A stretch of 64,000 bases of DNA from Cohaesibacter gelatinilyticus (lineage in GTDB: Bacteria; Pseudomonadota; Alphaproteobacteria; Rhizobiales; Cohaesibacteraceae), in contig NZ_OBEL01000010.1 of the NCBI RefSeq assembly GCF_900215605.1, forward strand, positions 27,540-91,539, read 5' to 3'. Positions 17,294 through 26,371 of the stretch are shown here, in pieces; position 1 is the first letter of the stretch; the number at the start of each line of letters is the position of its first letter. Below the pieces are notes generated by a model. It saw nothing but the letters and a program-made list of their open reading frames with translations. It had not been told where the DNA came from and did no database searches. Made by a program: the position numbers and the translations under genes.

Positions 17294-18502
17294 TTAGAGA
17301 GACGCCAGTGCCTGCTCGAAATCTTCCCACAGATCTTCGACGTCTTCCAGACCGACAGACAAGCGCAGGGAGCCTTGTTTGATGCCTGCTGCAGCCAGTT
17401 GATCATCATCCAGACGCTGGTGCGTGGTGGTGGCCGGGTGGGTGATGAGGCTTTTTGCATCACCCAGATTGTTGGAAATTCTGACAACCTGTAGGGCATT
17501 TTCCAATCGGAAAGCAGCCTGCTTGCCACCGGCAACCTCCAGCGCCAGCATTGTGGAACCCCCACGCATCTGGCGCGCAACAACCTCGGCTTGGGGGTGA
17601 TCGGCGTGGCCCGGATAGAGCACACGATCAATTGCTTTATGCTCAGCCAGACGATCTGCCAGAATGGACGCAGTCTGAGTTTGTTGTCTGACACGCAACG
17701 TGAAGGTTTCCAGACCTTTGAGCATTATCCAGGCATTGAAAGGAGAGAGAGATGGTCCGGTATGACGATGCAGGTCCTTCATTTCTTCTTCGATGAATTC
17801 CTCTGAAGACAGCACCACACCACCAAGGCATCGGCCCTGACCATCAATATGTTTGGTTGCGGAATAGATGACAACATCGGCCCCCAAGGTCAGCGGAGAT
17901 TGCCAAAGAGCGGTGGCAAACACATTGTCGACTACAAGCTTGGCACCAGCTTCGTGAGCAATATCGGCAACAGCAGCGATGTCAATCACGGAAAGGGTCG
18001 GGTTGGTTGGGCTTTCAAGAAAGCAGGCGCGCGTGTTCAAGCGCATAGCAGCTTTCCATTGCTCCAGATTGGTGCCATCCACAAGGGTGCATTCAACACC
18101 GAAACGTGGCAACAACTCGCTGACGATGTAAAGACAGGAACCAAAGAGTGCGCTGGCGGCAACAACATGATCACCCGCCTTGACACATGCAAGCATTGCA
18201 GCAGTCACCGCAGCCATGCCTGAAGCGGTACCACGCGCAGCCTCCGCTCCTTCCAGAAGTGCCATACGTTCTTCGAACATGGAGACGGTCGGGTTGGCAT
18301 AGCGGGAATAGACATAGCCAGGTTCGTCACCTTTGAAACGGGCCTCGGCTGCCTCTGCACTGTCATAGACATAGCCCTGGGTCATGAAGAGCGCTTCTGA
18401 TGTTTCACCCCATTGTGAGCGCATCACGCCACCATGGACCATCTGCGTTGCCGGGCGCAGACTGGTGTTGGCGGAAGGCTTATTCTTGTTCTGCTCTGAC
18501 AT
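17294..18502 (-). CDS. metZ: O-succinylhomoserine sulfhydrylase
   Basis: PLP enzyme of 402 residues making homocysteine from O-succinylhomoserine and sulfide in methionine synthesis. It has the Cys/Met metabolism fold: YSRYANPTVSMFEERMALLEGAE, the PLP-stacking region TASGMAAVTAAML, ESPTNPTLSVIDIAAVADIAH and the Schiff-base lysine in VIYSATKHIDGQGR. The closing LRLSVGLEDVEDLWEDFEQAL is typical. MetZ is favoured over MetB by overall resemblance to alphaproteobacterial MetZ and by the SAM-II riboswitch upstream, a known metZ regulator in this class. A terminator follows. Confidence 0.93.
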   Translation of the reverse strand: MSEQNKNKPSANTSLRPATQMVHGGVMRSQWGETSEALFMTQGYVYDSAEAAEARFKGDEPGYVYSRYANPTVSMFEERMALLEGAEAARGTASGMAAVTAAMLACVKAGDHVVAASALFGSCLYIVSELLPRFGVECTLVDGTNLEQWKAAMRLNTRACFLESPTNPTLSVIDIAAVADIAHEAGAKLVVDNVFATALWQSPLTLGADVVIYSATKHIDGQGRCLGGVVLSSEEFIEEEMKDLHRHTGPSLSPFNAWIMLKGLETFTLRVRQQTQTASILADRLAEHKAIDRVLYPGHADHPQAEVVARQMRGGSTMLALEVAGGKQAAFRLENALQVVRISNNLGDAKSLITHPATTTHQRLDDDQLAAAGIKQGSLRLSVGLEDVEDLWEDFEQALASL

Positions 18503-18570
18503 GACCTTTTCCTGTCGATCCTACTTCAAAAAACAAACGATGCTTGGTTTATCATAGTCATAATACGACA

Positions 18571-18601
18571 AAACCCAGCGGTGCGATGCACGGCCGGGTT
18601 T
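18571..18601 (-). terminator. Terminator-like hairpin between SAM-II aptamer and metZ
   Basis: On the minus strand a nine-base-pair stem (18593-18601 with 18571-18579, one G-T pair) encloses a GTGC/GCAC inner stem and is followed by TTTTG. It lies about 17 bases past the aptamer and about 70 before metZ: a plausible expression platform. Confidence 0.65.
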
Positions 18602-18617
18602 GGTTTCATTCCCCCGA

Positions 18618-18674
18618 CCTTTTAGCGACCTTGTTTTACGTGGCGGCAAGCCGGCCGGCTCAAATGACCACGAA
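18618..18674 (-). ncRNA. SAM-II riboswitch upstream of metZ
   Basis: On the minus strand the 57-base element opens CGTGGTCATTTGAGCC, passes through GGCTTGCCGCCACG and closes with TAAAACAAGGTCGCTAAAAGG. CGTGG/CCACG forms the P1 stem, and the AAACA...GCTAAA segment is the conserved 3' half of the H-type pseudoknot. This matches the SAM-II (metA-type) motif known in front of alphaproteobacterial met genes. S-adenosylmethionine binding should lower metZ expression. Confidence 0.88.
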
Positions 18675-18796
18675 ATTCTGAGATCCATTCTTAGGAGTTT
18701 ATTCCAAGTGCGTCAATCAGCTTACTGAGAAAAAGATCCTTATGAGGCCTGGCTGCGGGCAATTTTTTACCCCCAAAGGCTGTAGCAGGTCATAGA

Positions 18797-19663
18797 TTAT
18801 GCATATTTCCTGGCCCCCGCCACGCACCCGATAACCAGAAGCGTGACGGCGATCATCGACCAGCTTATATGTTCGCCCAACAGAAGAAAGGCAAGAAAAA
18901 ATCCAAAGAAAGGCTGCAGCAACTGGAGCTGCCCGACTGCGGCTATGCCTCCTTGGGCAAGGCCTCGATACCAAAAGACAAAGCCGATCAACATGGAAAA
19001 GACGGAAACGTAGCCAAGGCCAAGCCAAGCGGAAGGAGCAATCGCGCTGGAGAAGTCCGGTAACGTGATCATGGCGACAAGTGCCATGATCGGCAAAGAT
19101 AGGAGCAACGCCCAGGAAATGACCTGCCATCCGCCCAGACGTCGTGACAGGGCTGCCCCTTCGGCATAGCCCAGACCACAAATGATGATAGCGCCCAGCA
19201 TCAACAGATCTCCCGGGAACGACGTAGCTTCACTTGTCGATAAGGCAAACAAAGCAACAGCCATGCTACCCATCAGGGAAAAGAGCCAGAAGAGTTTGCC
19301 GGGTCTCTCACCGCCACGCAAAACTGCGAAAATTGCCGTAGCAAAAGGGAGAAGCCCGATAAAAACAATGGAATGGGCCGCAGTGATGGTTTGCAAGGCA
19401 AGAGCGGTTAGAAGAGGAAAGCCGATCACTACTCCTATGGAGACGAGACAAAGAGAGATGAAATCTGCTTTATCGGGGCGTTTTTGTTTGAGCGCATAAA
19501 GCAGCAGCAAGCCGAGAAGCGCTGCGATAACAGCCCGGGCAGAAGTCAAAAAAAATGGTGAAAACCCTTCTACCGCAATGCGGGTGGCTGGAAGCGAACC
19601 ACTAAAAATCAAGACGCCCAATAATCCGTTGATCCAGCCTTTTGTTTTTGCCTGCATGCTCAT
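18797..19663 (-). CDS. EamA/DMT family transporter
   Basis: Inner-membrane protein of about 288 residues with ten predicted spans, two EamA repeats (GLLGVLIFSGSLPATRIAVEGFSP and ...GWQVISWALLLSLPIMALVAM). Drug/metabolite transporter superfamily members export or import amino acids and other small metabolites; the substrate is unknown. ATG 19663 (MSMQAKTKGW) has AAGGAGA directly upstream. It is divergent from a MocR-type regulator about 100 bases away, which suggests that regulator controls it. Its 3' end lies about 120 bases from the SAM-II aptamer on the same strand. Confidence 0.9.
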   Translation of the reverse strand: MSMQAKTKGWINGLLGVLIFSGSLPATRIAVEGFSPFFLTSARAVIAALLGLLLLYALKQKRPDKADFISLCLVSIGVVIGFPLLTALALQTITAAHSIVFIGLLPFATAIFAVLRGGERPGKLFWLFSLMGSMAVALFALSTSEATSFPGDLLMLGAIIICGLGYAEGAALSRRLGGWQVISWALLLSLPIMALVAMITLPDFSSAIAPSAWLGLGYVSVFSMLIGFVFWYRGLAQGGIAAVGQLQLLQPFFGFFLAFLLLGEHISWSMIAVTLLVIGCVAGARKYA

Positions 19664-19765
19664 TGTCTCCTTCTTGTCTTTGCAGATTAAAAACAAGTCC
19701 TTTGCAAAGATAGGAACAAAGCAGTACAATTTTCAAAAACTGTATTGATATTTTGGGTGATACAC

Positions 19766-21166
19766 TTGGATCAGAAAAATACGTCAAGAAGCTCTCGTTC
19801 AATGATGGTGGTGGAGGAAGTTCAGCGCCAAATTGCCAATCGGGCTTTGCTGGCTGGCGATAAATTGCCTTCAATCCGAAGTTATGCGGCAAGATTGGGC
19901 ATGGCGCCCTCCACCGTGGTTGAGGCCTATGATCGCTTGGTAGCTGAAGGTCTGATTTCCGCTCGACGCGGTTCGGGTTTCTATGTTTCCAATGTCAAAC
20001 AACCTTTTGAAATTGCGCAAGCCGGGCCGCATCTGGACCGGGTAATCGATCCACTTTGGGTATCAAGGCAATCCCTTGATGCTTCCCTGAAACATCTCAA
20101 ACCGGGATGTGGTTGGATGCCGGCAGACTGGATGCCACAACAAGCCATAAGAAAAGCCATTCGTAGTCAGGCCCGGGCCAATGAAGAAGGCTTGTCGGAT
20201 TATGGCAATGCGCGTGGGTTACCAGAGCTTCGAAATTTGCTGGTCCGGGATTGGGCCGATGAGGGATTGAGCCTCAGCCCTGATCAAATCTTGCTGACAT
20301 CGTCGGGCACGCAAAGCATCGATCTCATCTGTCGTCTGCTGCTGCGTCCTGGTGATTGTGTGTTGTTGGATGATCCGGCTTACTTCAATTTCCAGGCCCT
20401 TCTTCGTGCCCATCGTGTCACTGTCATCGGAGTGCCCTTGCAAAAGGATGGCCCAGATCTGGAATATTTTGAGAAAACCTTGATCAGGCATAAGCCAAGC
20501 CTCTATGTGACCAATTCCGGTCTGCATAATCCGACCGGAGTGACACTCTCGCTGCAAAAGGCGCACAAGCTGTTGAAGTTGGCGGCAGATCATGATCTTA
20601 CCATCATCGAAGATGAAATTTTTTCCGCCTTTGAACCAGAGCCTTCTGCTCGTTTGGCAGCACTGGATGGTTTGTCCAACGTCGTGCGCATTGGTAGCTA
20701 TTCAAAAACGCTTTCAGCATCGATCCGCTGTGGCTATATCGCTGCCAAACCCGATTGGATTGAGGCGCTGACCGATTTGCAGGTAGCGACCAATTTTGGT
20801 GGCCCGGGACCGTTCGCAGCCAATATGGTCTTTACGGTCTTACGGGATGGTGGATATCGCCGACAGTTGGAAACGACCCGAACGTTGCTGGCCAAACGTC
20901 GAGCCGAGGTCGCGGGAAAGCTGGATGCCTTGGGTATCAGGCCATGGATTCTGCCAAGAGGTGGCTTCTACCTCTGGTGTGAGCTTCCCGGAAATGTCTC
21001 TGCATCTACTCTTGCACGCAACGCCTTGAAGGAGGATATAATCCTTGCACCTGGCAATGCCTTCAGCCTGACTCAGACAAAAGACTGTTTCATGCGTTTC
21101 AATGTCAGCCAGATGCAGTCCGATGACATTTTTGGAAGATTGAGCAGGTTGTTGGATGAGATATAA
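19766..21166 (+). CDS. MocR-type (GntR-aminotransferase) transcriptional regulator
   Basis: Regulator of about 466 residues. The N-terminal GntR winged helix (about 15-80) carries LLAGDKLPSIRSYAARLGMAPSTVVEAYDRLVAEGLISARRGSGFYV; it is joined to a fold-type I aminotransferase domain (about 115-466). The PLP lysine sits in RIGSYSKTLSASIRCGY. MocR proteins bind PLP or an aldimine as effector and often control divergent transport or vitamin B6 genes. The start is unsure: TTG 19766 has GGGTGA upstream, GTG 19757 and TTG 19745 are alternatives, and no ATG precedes 19802. The likely target is the divergent EamA transporter. Confidence 0.9.
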   Translation: MDQKNTSRSSRSMMVVEEVQRQIANRALLAGDKLPSIRSYAARLGMAPSTVVEAYDRLVAEGLISARRGSGFYVSNVKQPFEIAQAGPHLDRVIDPLWVSRQSLDASLKHLKPGCGWMPADWMPQQAIRKAIRSQARANEEGLSDYGNARGLPELRNLLVRDWADEGLSLSPDQILLTSSGTQSIDLICRLLLRPGDCVLLDDPAYFNFQALLRAHRVTVIGVPLQKDGPDLEYFEKTLIRHKPSLYVTNSGLHNPTGVTLSLQKAHKLLKLAADHDLTIIEDEIFSAFEPEPSARLAALDGLSNVVRIGSYSKTLSASIRCGYIAAKPDWIEALTDLQVATNFGGPGPFAANMVFTVLRDGGYRRQLETTRTLLAKRRAEVAGKLDALGIRPWILPRGGFYLWCELPGNVSASTLARNALKEDIILAPGNAFSLTQTKDCFMRFNVSQMQSDDIFGRLSRLLDEI

Positions 21167-21244
21167 GGCAAAAGCAGATCCTGCATTGCCCCGTTCCTTT
21201 ATCCCTGCTAAACAGCGAAAAATCATCTGTTCAGGGGCAGTGCC

Positions 21245-22348
21245 ATGAGTAACTCCGTTATCTTTTCCGGTTCGGGAATTTTGAACGATACCGATATCCA
21301 CCAGTTGGTTGAGGCCGGAGCGATTGGATATGAGAGTGCGCTGGACGAGGATCAGATCCAACCCGCCAGCATGGATCTGCGTCTTGGTACAACCGCTTAT
21401 AGAGTGCGTGCTTCCTTCATGCCAGGCCCGCGCCGGAGCGTGCAGGAAAAACTTGATCATTTGCAACTCCATCAGATTGATTTGACAGATGGCGCAGTTC
21501 TGGAAACCGGGTGCGTCTATATTGTGCCTTTGATGGAGAATTTGAAGCTTCCAAAAGGAATTGCAGCAGCGGCCAATCCTAAAAGCTCCACCGGACGACT
21601 GGATATTTTTACCCGCCTGATCACTGACAAGGCTCAACAGTTTGACAAAATCCCGGAAGGGTATGAAGGACCGCTCTATCTGGAAGTTAGTCCGCGTACC
21701 TTCCCGATTTTTGCCCGTGCGGGCTCTCGCCTTACGCAAATCCGTTTTCGTCAGGGGCGAGTGGTGCTAAGCGATCAGGAGCATCTCGCTCTGCATCAAG
21801 CAGAAACGTTGGTGGCCTCGAGCGACCCTTTTATTTCAGATGGGATTGCCGTTTCCATCGATCTGGCAGGAGATGGCGTCATTGGCTATCGGGCGCAGCG
21901 TCATGCGGCAGTGATTGATGTTGATAAGCGTGATGCACAAGAGGTTGTTGACTTCTGGGAGCCAATCTATGGTCATGGTCGAGGTGAACTGATCCTGGAT
22001 CCGGATGAGTTTTATATCCTTGTTTCAAATGAAGCTGTACATGTTCCACCCGATTATGCTGCCGAGATGGTACCGTTCGATCCACTGGTTGGTGAATTTC
22101 GTGTCCATTATGCTGGCTTCTTTGACCCTGGTTTTGGTCATAGCGCTGCAGGTGGCACCGGTTCTCGCGCTGTATTGGAAGTCCGAAGCCATGAAGTGCC
22201 ATTCATCGTTGAGCATGGCCAGATTATTGGACGTCTTGCATATGAAAAGATGCGTGCGCGGCCAAGCGAGCTTTATGGAATGGGCATTGGTTCCAACTAT
22301 CAGGCCCAGGGCCTGAAGCTGTCCAAACATTTCAAAGTGGCGCAATAG
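21245..22348 (+). CDS. dcd: dCTP deaminase, two-domain form
   Basis: Nucleotide-metabolism enzyme that deaminates dCTP to dUTP for thymidylate synthesis. The 367 residues are about twice the E. coli Dcd length. The N-terminal half carries the dUTPase-fold motifs ASMDLRLGTTAYRV and AAANPKSSTGRLDIFTRL; the SSxGR loop is the active-site signature. The C-terminal half repeats the fold with weaker conservation (LILDPDEFYILVSNEAVHVPPDYAAEM). This long form is common in alphaproteobacteria. ATG 21245 has GGGGCAG upstream. yigZ starts five bases after the stop, so they are one transcript. Confidence 0.92.
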   Translation: MSNSVIFSGSGILNDTDIHQLVEAGAIGYESALDEDQIQPASMDLRLGTTAYRVRASFMPGPRRSVQEKLDHLQLHQIDLTDGAVLETGCVYIVPLMENLKLPKGIAAAANPKSSTGRLDIFTRLITDKAQQFDKIPEGYEGPLYLEVSPRTFPIFARAGSRLTQIRFRQGRVVLSDQEHLALHQAETLVASSDPFISDGIAVSIDLAGDGVIGYRAQRHAAVIDVDKRDAQEVVDFWEPIYGHGRGELILDPDEFYILVSNEAVHVPPDYAAEMVPFDPLVGEFRVHYAGFFDPGFGHSAAGGTGSRAVLEVRSHEVPFIVEHGQIIGRLAYEKMRARPSELYGMGIGSNYQAQGLKLSKHFKVAQ

Positions 22349-22353
22349 GGTTC

Positions 22354-22932
22354 ATGGCACTGTATACCGTCACCAATGAGACCTATGCTGAACTGGAAGA
22401 GAAGAAATCTCGTTTTCTGGCCTTTCTTGTGCCCATGGATCAGTTTGAGAAGCGATTGAATGAGTTGAAAGCTGAACATAGAAAAGCCAATCATCATGTT
22501 ACAGCTTTTCGCCTAATTCATGACGATGATCAGATTGAGGAGGGAGCCAAGGACGACGGTGAACCGGCAGGCACATCCGGCATGCCAATGCTCAAGGTTC
22601 TCATTGGGCGTGGTCTGATTAATCTTGGTGTGATCGTTGTACGCTATTTTGGCGGCACGAAACTCGGAGCAGGAGGCTTGGCTCGTGCCTATTCCGGTGC
22701 AGCCAGCAAAGCAATTGATGCAGCGGATCTGGTTCCTTGGCAACGTATTTTGAGTGAGACAGTGAAGTGCCGGTTTGATCAAATGTCGGATTTGGAGCGC
22801 CAGGTCTCATTGCTCAAACTGGAGGTCCAGGACCGACAATTCACAGAAAATGGGGCTGAACTAACGGTGCAAGGGCCATTGAAACGTCTGGAAGAATTGA
22901 ATGAGTTTATCCTGAAATTGGACCATCTCTGA
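22354..22932 (+). CDS. yigZ: YigZ/IMPACT family protein
   Basis: Cytoplasmic protein of 192 residues. The UPF0029 signature is complete: KKSRFLAFLVPMD, ANHHVTAFRLIHDDD, DDGEPAGTSGMPML and VIVVRYFGGTKLGAGGLARAYSGA. A C-terminal DUF1949-like alpha-beta domain follows. The family is widespread, related to eukaryotic IMPACT, and its role in bacteria is not settled. It is cotranscribed with dcd (five-base gap). The 280 bases after it contain only a weak inverted repeat and AT-rich sequence leading to the acetyltransferase genes. Confidence 0.92.
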   Translation: MALYTVTNETYAELEEKKSRFLAFLVPMDQFEKRLNELKAEHRKANHHVTAFRLIHDDDQIEEGAKDDGEPAGTSGMPMLKVLIGRGLINLGVIVVRYFGGTKLGAGGLARAYSGAASKAIDAADLVPWQRILSETVKCRFDQMSDLERQVSLLKLEVQDRQFTENGAELTVQGPLKRLEELNEFILKLDHL

Positions 22933-23214
22933 AGCCCGTTGCTAACAAGGTTCGGGGCACGTTGAATTCGCAATTTTTCCTTTATCACCGCGTAAAACTA
23001 CCCTCGCAGAATTCGCTTGATTGATGGATCCTGTGACGAACTGTTAAGCATGAATTCCAATATCTGTTTGTATATATCAATGGGTCAACAGACATGCGAC
23101 CGAATTACCCATTTATGTCTGTCGAAATTGGCTGCCATTTAGAGTAATTTATAATTTTCGAATATATCATGCACCAAAGTCGGAGTAATATACGGCATAG
23201 CGCAGGAAATATTC

Positions 23215-24360
23215 ATGGAACGTCTAAAGGTAGCATCGCTGAGATTTGAACTGACGCCCGAATTTGATTTCGGTTCAAGCGATTATGCGGCTTTGTTTCA
23301 TGCTTGTCGGGCCACCGCTTTTCAACATCCGGTTTGGCACAATGCAATGCATGCCCATATTGGTCGTCTGGAAGGTTTGACGTCTCAGTATGTTTCCGTT
23401 CGTCATGAAGAAAACAGCAAATTACTTGCCCTGTTTCCGCTGATCAAACGTCCGATGATGGGGGCGTATATTCTCGAATTTGCCAATCTGGGATTGGTCG
23501 ATTATGCCGCGCCAACCATACACCCGGATTTGTGGACGCAGCTGGATGATCCAACAGAGCTTTACTTGCATCTGGAGAAGCTTCTTTCTCCGTATGATCT
23601 ATTGCGCATCAAACATCTGCGGGATCAGGATCTGGATCTAACACGTCTTTTTCCCAATGCACAGGTTCGAAAAGCCGCATTTGGTGCACATTCGACTGAT
23701 CTATTTGGAAATATCGAGGAATGGCGTGCCGCAAAAATGTCCCGAACTACCCGCCGAAACAACAACCGCAAACGAAAAGCATTGAAGCGTGAGGGCAATT
23801 TTTCCATGCGGCGTCTGATGGATGCTGCTGAGATTGAGCAGGCATTTGAGCGCTTGCGGGTATTGCGCAAGGATCGTTTTCATGATCGTTTGGAAAAGGA
23901 CTATTGTCAGGATCCCATCGCTTTTGACTTCTATCTAAAATTGGCCAAGGACGGCGCTCAGGCAGGCTATGCTGTTGTTTATCAGTTCACGCTGGATGAT
24001 CAGATTGTCGGGGTACATTTTGGATTGGCTCATGCCGGTCGTTTCTATTATCTGCTTCCGGCGATAGATTATGACCGTTTGGGTCGCTTTTCGCCTGGAT
24101 TGCTCATGATTGAGGATATGATTGCCGATTGCCTGGATCGAGGATTCGATCATTTCGATTTCACTGTTGGTGACGAAGGCCATAAACGTAAATTCGGGAC
24201 CCGTCCGAGCACTATCTATACGCTCTGGCACAGTCATTCCCTTCTGGGGTCCATGGGCGTGACATTCGCCAATGTTATCAAAAAAGGTGGTATGGGGTCT
24301 CAGTTCAATCGCTGGCTTTGTCCTGAAACAAGGCAAGAGGGTGTCCGCATAGCGGGATGA
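23215..24360 (+). CDS. CelD-like GNAT acetyltransferase, copy 1
   Basis: Cytoplasmic protein of 381 residues of the CelD/BcsL-like GNAT group. Landmarks are FGSSDYAALFHACRATAFQHPVWH near the start, a basic helix MSRTTRRNNNRKRKALKREG around 175-195, and the acyl-CoA-binding-type half with VGVHFGLAHAGRFYYLLPAIDYDRLGRFSPGLLMIEDMI and FDFTVGDEGHKRKFGT. Relatives occur in cellulose, exopolysaccharide and lipid loci, where acyl transfer to an amino sugar or peptide is suspected. No polysaccharide genes lie nearby. ATG 23215 has AGGAAATATTC before it. A divergent paralog follows after 171 bases. Confidence 0.85.
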   Translation: MERLKVASLRFELTPEFDFGSSDYAALFHACRATAFQHPVWHNAMHAHIGRLEGLTSQYVSVRHEENSKLLALFPLIKRPMMGAYILEFANLGLVDYAAPTIHPDLWTQLDDPTELYLHLEKLLSPYDLLRIKHLRDQDLDLTRLFPNAQVRKAAFGAHSTDLFGNIEEWRAAKMSRTTRRNNNRKRKALKREGNFSMRRLMDAAEIEQAFERLRVLRKDRFHDRLEKDYCQDPIAFDFYLKLAKDGAQAGYAVVYQFTLDDQIVGVHFGLAHAGRFYYLLPAIDYDRLGRFSPGLLMIEDMIADCLDRGFDHFDFTVGDEGHKRKFGTRPSTIYTLWHSHSLLGSMGVTFANVIKKGGMGSQFNRWLCPETRQEGVRIAG

Positions 24361-24531
24361 TTGTTGCAACTCTCTATTTGTAAATTATGTTTCTATATGT
24401 TTCGGACTGATTGGAAATTACCTGTATCTATTTGTGCTTTGTTAAGCTTGGTATAAAATCATTAAGATTTTAGCTAGTTTGGCGTTCGAATATCTGTCAC
24501 AACCATAGCAGATGAATTTGATCAGAATGCT

Positions 24532-25704
24532 ATGAACCAGTCCCCGCTCTTTCTATGCTCGATAGTGTCAGAGTTCGATTTTTCGTCCGATGAGTATCAA
24601 GCACTATATGCAGTTTCCGATGCTACGGTTTTCCAGCAGCCGAGTTGGCTCGAGAAATTGCAAACTCATGCCTGCAGCACTGCTTTGGGCAAGGTCCAAA
24701 CACTTTTGATCCGTGAGCAAGACACCCAGCAGCTTATATTGGCTTTACCGCTATTGTTGCGAAGAAAAGGCCCGCTGCGCCTTCTTGAATTTCTTAATAT
24801 GGGTTTTGTAGATTATGCGGCTACAATTTATAATGCAGCTTTTCTAGATGAGTTGATCAGACAATCAGGTGCCTTGTCTGCAGAAATTGATTCAATTCTT
24901 CCATCTCACGATTTGCTTTGGATCAAACATATTCATGCGACGGATCAGATTTTGTTGCATTTGTTCCCCAAGGCGCATCAATTAAATGCAAATTTTGACA
25001 GTCATCGTACGGAGCTGACGGGCAGCTTTGAGGATTGGCGCAAAAAGACCATGAGCAAGAAACGGCGAGGCAATTTACGGCGCGCTCGCCAGAAATTGCT
25101 CGAGGAAGGGTCATTGAGATCTCAATTGGTGTCAAACCCGGATGAGATCATGCGAGCATTCTCATCGCTTCGCGCATTTCGTCATTTGCGTTTTTCGGAG
25201 AACCGGCGCACGGAGCATATGCAGAACCAAAGTGTCTTTGAGTTTTATTTGCACTTGGCGCAACAAGGAGCACGGGATGGCTCCACAAGAACCTATCAAT
25301 TGTTGCTGGACGACGTATGCATTGCCGTTGCATTCGGGTTATGTCACGAAGAGGAGTATATTTATTTGCTCCCCGGAGCAGATTTCAAGCGCTATGGACG
25401 TCATTCTCCTGGGGTAATCCTGTTGGAGGACATGATCTGTGATCTGATGAAGGATGGCTTTGGCGGATTTGATTTTTCAATCGGTGATGAAGCATACAAA
25501 ATGCAGTTTGGTACCTATCCCGTTGCGATACAGACGCTTGCCCGACCCCAAACACTTACTGGTCATGGTGTATTGAGAAGCATAAAATTCCTCAAAAATT
25601 ATCAGCAAAAGCGGAGCCTGCAACAACCTGACGGCAAGCCAGCGATGGGAGGAGGAACTATCCGCACTATATTGGCTTCTATTCTGGGGCCGGAAAAAGG
25701 GTAA
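24532..25704 (+). CDS. CelD-like GNAT acetyltransferase, copy 2
   Basis: Paralog of the preceding gene, 390 residues, same order of motifs: EFDFSSDEYQALYAVSDATVFQQPSW, FLNMGFVDYAA, the basic helix MSKKRRGNLRRARQKLLEEG and LLPGADFKRYGRHSPGVILLEDMI followed by FDFSIGDEAYKMQFGT. The two copies differ at many positions, so the duplication is old. Each has its own AT-rich upstream region; here ATG 24532 has only a weak ribosome site. The last 26 bases overlap the convergent GST gene. The C-terminal tail is longer and unrelated to copy 1. Confidence 0.85.
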   Translation: MNQSPLFLCSIVSEFDFSSDEYQALYAVSDATVFQQPSWLEKLQTHACSTALGKVQTLLIREQDTQQLILALPLLLRRKGPLRLLEFLNMGFVDYAATIYNAAFLDELIRQSGALSAEIDSILPSHDLLWIKHIHATDQILLHLFPKAHQLNANFDSHRTELTGSFEDWRKKTMSKKRRGNLRRARQKLLEEGSLRSQLVSNPDEIMRAFSSLRAFRHLRFSENRRTEHMQNQSVFEFYLHLAQQGARDGSTRTYQLLLDDVCIAVAFGLCHEEEYIYLLPGADFKRYGRHSPGVILLEDMICDLMKDGFGGFDFSIGDEAYKMQFGTYPVAIQTLARPQTLTGHGVLRSIKFLKNYQQKRSLQQPDGKPAMGGGTIRTILASILGPEKG

Positions 25705-26359
25705 CAGGATCGCCTTCTTTCCAAACCATCCATCGTCGAAAAATATCAGAAAAGAGTTGTGAGGCTTCGTGGCCCCTCAGCCAATTAACCACCGGAGAGG
25801 GAGCAGCCTGATCGAACCATGTCCGGTTCGTATTGGCAAATTGACGTACAAAGGGAAAGAGGGCAATGTCTGCCAAACTTATCTTGCTGCCGAAAAGCTG
25901 TGGTCTTTGCTTCAATCGCTCAGCCAGAGGATCTAGGGCCACCAGAGCCATTCCACGTTCAATCAACTCATCTGCATCTTCATAACGTGTCGCGTATTTG
26001 TAGCGATCCAGATGACGTTTGAAATCTCCGTCCATGTGGGCAATGAGCTCAAGCATCTGGTCCAGTGATCCTTCATTTGGATTTAACCAGCCAAGAGGGT
26101 CCCGCGAGCTCAACGCCCAGAGCATGATATCCAGGCTCTCGTCAATTACCCGACCATCCGGCATGATCAGGACAGGAACCGTACCTTTAGGAGACATTTC
26201 GATCATATGGGCTGGCTTGTCCCGAAGAACAATCTCACGCAGCTCCACGACCTGACTAGACGCAAATAACCCCATTCGACCGCGCATGGCATAAGGACAG
26301 CGGCGGAAAGAATAGAGAATAGGACGCGAGGCATCAGCTTGTGGTGCGGGATTGTTCAT
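25679..26359 (-). CDS. Glutathione S-transferase family protein
   Basis: Cytoplasmic protein of 226 residues with an N-terminal thioredoxin-like domain (ILYSFRRCPYAMRGRMGL, SPKGTVPVLIMPDG with the cis-Pro before the glutathione strand, and the Asp-Glu-Ser turn in VIDESLDIMLWAL) and a helical C-terminal domain (SLADIALFPFVRQFA). The CPYA active site resembles Cys-type (omega-like) GSTs that act as thioltransferases rather than conjugating enzymes. It is convergent with the acetyltransferase copy 2. The sodium channel gene lies 12 bases upstream on the same strand, so they may be cotranscribed. Confidence 0.92.
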   Translation of the reverse strand: MNNPAPQADASRPILYSFRRCPYAMRGRMGLFASSQVVELREIVLRDKPAHMIEMSPKGTVPVLIMPDGRVIDESLDIMLWALSSRDPLGWLNPNEGSLDQMLELIAHMDGDFKRHLDRYKYATRYEDADELIERGMALVALDPLAERLKQRPQLFGSKISLADIALFPFVRQFANTNRTWFDQAAPSPVVNWLRGHEASQLFSDIFRRWMVWKEGDPVTLFPAPE

Positions 26360-26371
26360 TCAGGTTGCTCC

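Noticed and set aside
20840..21739. Minus-strand open frame of 299 codons across the MocR and dcd genes
   Set aside because: It spans parts of two well-supported plus-strand genes and the gap between them, with no domain.
22933..23214. Terminator after yigZ
   Set aside because: The inverted repeat near 22935-22955 is short and imperfect, and no T-run follows, so I did not list it.
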